A stretch of 16,748 bases of DNA, from the NCBI GenBank assembly GCA_024403585.1, contig JAKSRN010000013.1, positions 1-16,748 of the forward strand. The letters run 5' to 3'. How positions within the stretch are numbered: the first letter of the stretch is position 1; every line of letters begins with the position of its first letter. Position numbers and translations under genes: made by a program. Positions 14,507-16,748 of the stretch are shown here, piece after piece. This DNA comes from Lachnospiraceae bacterium. Lineage in GTDB: Bacteria; Bacillota; Clostridia; Lachnospirales; Lachnospiraceae. Under the pieces are notes generated by a model. It worked only from the letters and a program-made list of their open reading frames with translations. It was not told where the DNA came from and made no database searches.

Positions 14507-15727
14507 TTACAGGGAAGCCCGAACCAGTTTTGTCGGGTAACCGGCCTTCTCCAGAGCATTGATGATCTGCTGTTTATGCTCTGTACCAAATGCCTCCATG
14601 GTTACCTTCAGCTCTACGGTATCATTTCTGTTAACGCTGTAGAATGCGTTGTGCTCAGTCTTAACGATGTTGCCCTGGTTCTCAGCGATCAGTGTAGCAA
14701 CACGTACCAGAGAACCTGGTTTATCTGACAGCAGGATGGACAGAGTAAAGATTCTGTCACGGGCGATCAGACCATTCTGTACAACGGAAGACATGGTAAT
14801 GACATCCATGTTACCGCCACTTAATACGGATACGATCTTCTTACCCTTCACATCCATATGCTTAAGAGCAGCTACGGTCAGAAGACCGGAGTTCTCAACG
14901 ATCATCTTGTGGTTCTCCACCATATCCAGGAAGGCAACGATCAGCTCCTCATCCTGAACAGTGATGATGCCATCCAGGTTCTGCTGGATATAAGGGAAGA
15001 TCTTCTCTCCCGGACGTTTAACAGCAGTACCATCAGCAATGGTGTTTACCTTAGGAAGGGTTGTAACCTCCCCCTTCTCCAGGGACACCTGCATACAGTT
15101 GGCATTGGCCGGCTCAACACCAATGACCTTGATCTTCGGGTTCAGCTGTTTTGCCAGTGTGGAAACACCGGTAGCCAGTCCGCCGCCACCGATCGGAACA
15201 AGGATGTAGTCTACCAGCGGCAGCTCCTTGAAGATCTCCATGGCAATGGTACCCTGTCCTGTAGCTACAGCCAGATCATCAAAAGGATGGATAAAGGTGT
15301 AGCCGTTCTCAGCAGCCAGCTCCAGTGCCTTCTCGCAGGCCTCATCATACACGTCTCCATGCAGAACGACCTCAGCACCGTAGCTCTTGGTTCTGTTTAC
15401 CTTGATGAGCGGAGTGGTGGTTGGCATAACAATAACAGCCTTTGCGCCAAATGCCTTCGCCGCATACGCAACACCCTGTGCGTGGTTGCCTGCAGAAGCG
15501 GTAATGAGACCACGGCCTCTCTCTTCCTCTGTCAGTGTACTGATCTTATAGTAAGCGCCTCTCAGTTTGTAAGCGCCTGTATACTGCATATTTTCCGGTT
15601 TCAGGAACACCTTGTTTCCTGTCTGTGCACTGAAATGCTCACTGTATACCAGCTTTGTCTCCAGTGCTACTTTTTTTACGATTTCAGAAGCCTCCTCAAA
15701 GGTTTCAAGAGTCAGCATTTCTTCCAT
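14507..15727 (-). CDS. ilvA: Threonine ammonia-lyase with C-terminal ACT domain
   Basis: A PLP enzyme that deaminates threonine to 2-oxobutanoate and ammonia, feeding isoleucine synthesis or threonine breakdown. It has 406 residues. Seen: the PLP Lys54 in YTGAYKLRGAY, the substrate loop SAGNHAQG (78-85), the PLP-phosphate loop IGGGGLATG (179-187), LSGGN (302-306), and a C-terminal ACT domain (about 326-406) starting FTLSILLSDKPGSL. One ACT domain of this length fits the shorter, ilvA/tdcB-like class; whether it is inhibited by isoleucine or used in catabolism cannot be read here. The ATG follows the ftsY stop directly (TAAATG), and AGGAGG lies inside the end of ftsY 10 bases before it. A second ATG nine bases in has a worse spacing. 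Confidence 0.94.
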   Translation of the reverse strand: MEEMLTLETFEEASEIVKKVALETKLVYSEHFSAQTGNKVFLKPENMQYTGAYKLRGAYYKISTLTEEERGRGLITASAGNHAQGVAYAAKAFGAKAVIVMPTTTPLIKVNRTKSYGAEVVLHGDVYDEACEKALELAAENGYTFIHPFDDLAVATGQGTIAMEIFKELPLVDYILVPIGGGGLATGVSTLAKQLNPKIKVIGVEPANANCMQVSLEKGEVTTLPKVNTIADGTAVKRPGEKIFPYIQQNLDGIITVQDEELIVAFLDMVENHKMIVENSGLLTVAALKHMDVKGKKIVSVLSGGNMDVITMSSVVQNGLIARDRIFTLSILLSDKPGSLVRVATLIAENQGNIVKTEHNAFYSVNRNDTVELKVTMEAFGTEHKQQIINALEKAGYPTKLVRASL

Positions 15728-16666
15728 TTAATTTTCGCCTCCTACATTGAACAATGCATTCACGAATGCATCCGGATCAAATTTCTGAAGATCCTCGATG
15801 TGTTCTCCCACACCAATGTATTTAACAGGAATGTCCATCTCAGACTGGATCGCAACAGCGATACCGCCCTTTGCAGTTCCATCCAGTTTTGTAAGTACAA
15901 GTCCTGTGATCTTAGCAGCCTCATTGAACTGACGGGCCTGTACCAGGGCATTCTGTCCGGTAGTTCCGTCCAGTACTACCAGAGTCTCCAGATGGGCTTC
16001 CGGATACTCTTTCTCGATGATACGGTAGATCTTTTTCAGCTCTTCCATCAGATTCTTCTTATTATGAAGACGTCCTGCTGTGTCACACAGAAGAACATCC
16101 ACATCTCTTGCTTTTGCAGCCTGTACTGCATCGTAGATGACAGATGCCGGATCTGCTCCATCCTGTCCGCCGATCAGTTCTACGCCTGCACGGTTCGCCC
16201 ACATCTGCAGCTGCTCACCTGCTGCCGCACGGAAGGTATCTGCTGCTGCCATCAGGACTCTGCGTCCCTGGCCTTTCAGGTTTGCAGCCAGTTTTCCGAT
16301 GGAAGTAGTCTTACCAACACCGTTTACACCGATCACAAGGATAACGGATTTTTTGTGCTCAAACTCATAGGCTGTATCTTCCACTCGCATCTGATCTTTG
16401 ATACTTTCGATCAGCAGCTCTTTACATGCGGAAGGCTCTTTGATATGCTGCTCTGCTACTTTCTCTTTCAGGTCATCAATGATCTTCTCAGTGGTTGCCA
16501 CACCGATGTCTCCCATTACAAGGATTTCTTCCAGCTCCTCATAAAAGTCGTCGTCAATACTGGAAAATCCGTTGAAGATCGCATCAAAGCCGGAAACAAT
16601 ACTATTTCTTGTCTTGGTCAGTCCGTTGACCAGACGCTTAAAAAAGCCATTTTTTTCTTCTGCCAT
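15728..16666 (-). CDS. ftsY: Signal recognition particle receptor FtsY
   Basis: The SRP receptor GTPase that docks ribosome-SRP complexes at the membrane for co-translational insertion. It has 312 residues: an N domain (about 1-100, without the long acidic A domain of E. coli) and the G domain. Seen: G1 GVNGVGKTT (113-121), ADTFRAAAGEQL (142-153), G3 DTAGR (195-199), G4 TKLDGTAKGG (259-268) and the closing GVGEHIEDLQKFDPDAF. The N-terminus FFKRLVNGLTKTR is a lipid-binding amphipathic helix of the usual kind. The start has AGAGGCG upstream. It heads an operon with ilvA and queH. Confidence 0.97.
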   Translation of the reverse strand: MAEEKNGFFKRLVNGLTKTRNSIVSGFDAIFNGFSSIDDDFYEELEEILVMGDIGVATTEKIIDDLKEKVAEQHIKEPSACKELLIESIKDQMRVEDTAYEFEHKKSVILVIGVNGVGKTTSIGKLAANLKGQGRRVLMAAADTFRAAAGEQLQMWANRAGVELIGGQDGADPASVIYDAVQAAKARDVDVLLCDTAGRLHNKKNLMEELKKIYRIIEKEYPEAHLETLVVLDGTTGQNALVQARQFNEAAKITGLVLTKLDGTAKGGIAVAIQSEMDIPVKYIGVGEHIEDLQKFDPDAFVNALFNVGGEN

Positions 16667-16748
16667 TGTTCGCCTCTTTTCGTATTATTCATATAGTAAA
16701 GCGGACATTCGCATTCCGCTCCGCTTCATGCTCATGAACACGTGGCTG
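16667..16748. other. Unassigned region upstream of ftsY
   Basis: The last 82 bases hold the ftsY ribosome binding site and a short stem (AGCGGA 16700-16705 with TCCGCT 16715-16720). Two minus frames are open from the right edge, stopping at 16689-16691 and 16685-16687, but neither short tail is recognisable and neither resembles an SMC C-terminus, a common upstream neighbour. A partial gene end is possible but not supported. Confidence 0.4.

Noticed and set aside
14858..16696. A 612-codon open frame on the plus strand
   Set aside because: It lies fully antisense to ilvA and ftsY, has no recognisable domain and is Cys/Ser/Leu-rich in the way complements of coding sequence are. Both minus-strand genes are certain.

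Overview
The window looks like a chromosomal segment of an anaerobic Firmicute, most likely a gut Lachnospiraceae (Blautia/Dorea/Ruminococcus-like). This rests on moderate GC content, strong AGGAGG-type ribosome binding sites, the MEP-pathway gene dxr, a QueH-type epoxyqueuosine reductase, the archaeal/eukaryotic-type aspartate-semialdehyde dehydrogenase, and the GGGtGRT/NifU-like gene pair typical of clostridia. Species level is inference. Every gene is on the minus strand except one TetR regulator. No integrase, transposase, relaxase, tRNA, rRNA or CRISPR array was seen.

Left part (1-4000): an oppB-oppC-oppD-oppF peptide ABC transporter operon, transcribed leftwards. oppF runs off the left edge and no substrate-binding protein gene is in view. 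The operon starts at a near-consensus promoter (TTGACG, 17 bp, TATAAT). A 22-bp inverted repeat directly covers the expected transcription start, and a divergent tetR-type gene (4001-4582) is the obvious candidate for binding it. tetR converges on the next genes, and a strong bidirectional terminator (4595-4624) separates them.

Middle (4679-9546): a two-gene operon made of a NifU/IscU-like Fe-S scaffold protein followed by a GGGtGRT-family protein of unknown function, both with a codon bias that suggests high expression. This is the best candidate in the window for an undescribed system. Upstream lie a stand-alone left-handed beta-helix protein related to the GlmU acetyltransferase domain, and a type IA topoisomerase (topB) with an unusual TOPRIM motif.

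Right part (9683-16748): mostly housekeeping metabolism. dxr (isoprenoids) has its own promoter. asd (Asp-family amino acids) has its own promoter region and a good terminator. argH (arginine) is preceded by four 16-bp tandem repeats. A tight ftsY-ilvA-queH operon (SRP receptor, threonine deaminase, queuosine synthesis) has genes separated by 0 and 3 bases. The last 82 bases upstream of ftsY carry no gene that can be identified.

No stretch longer than 300 bases lacks a gene. The longest gaps are 3783-4000 (opp/tetR control region) and 13635-13843 (repeat-rich region between queH and argH).
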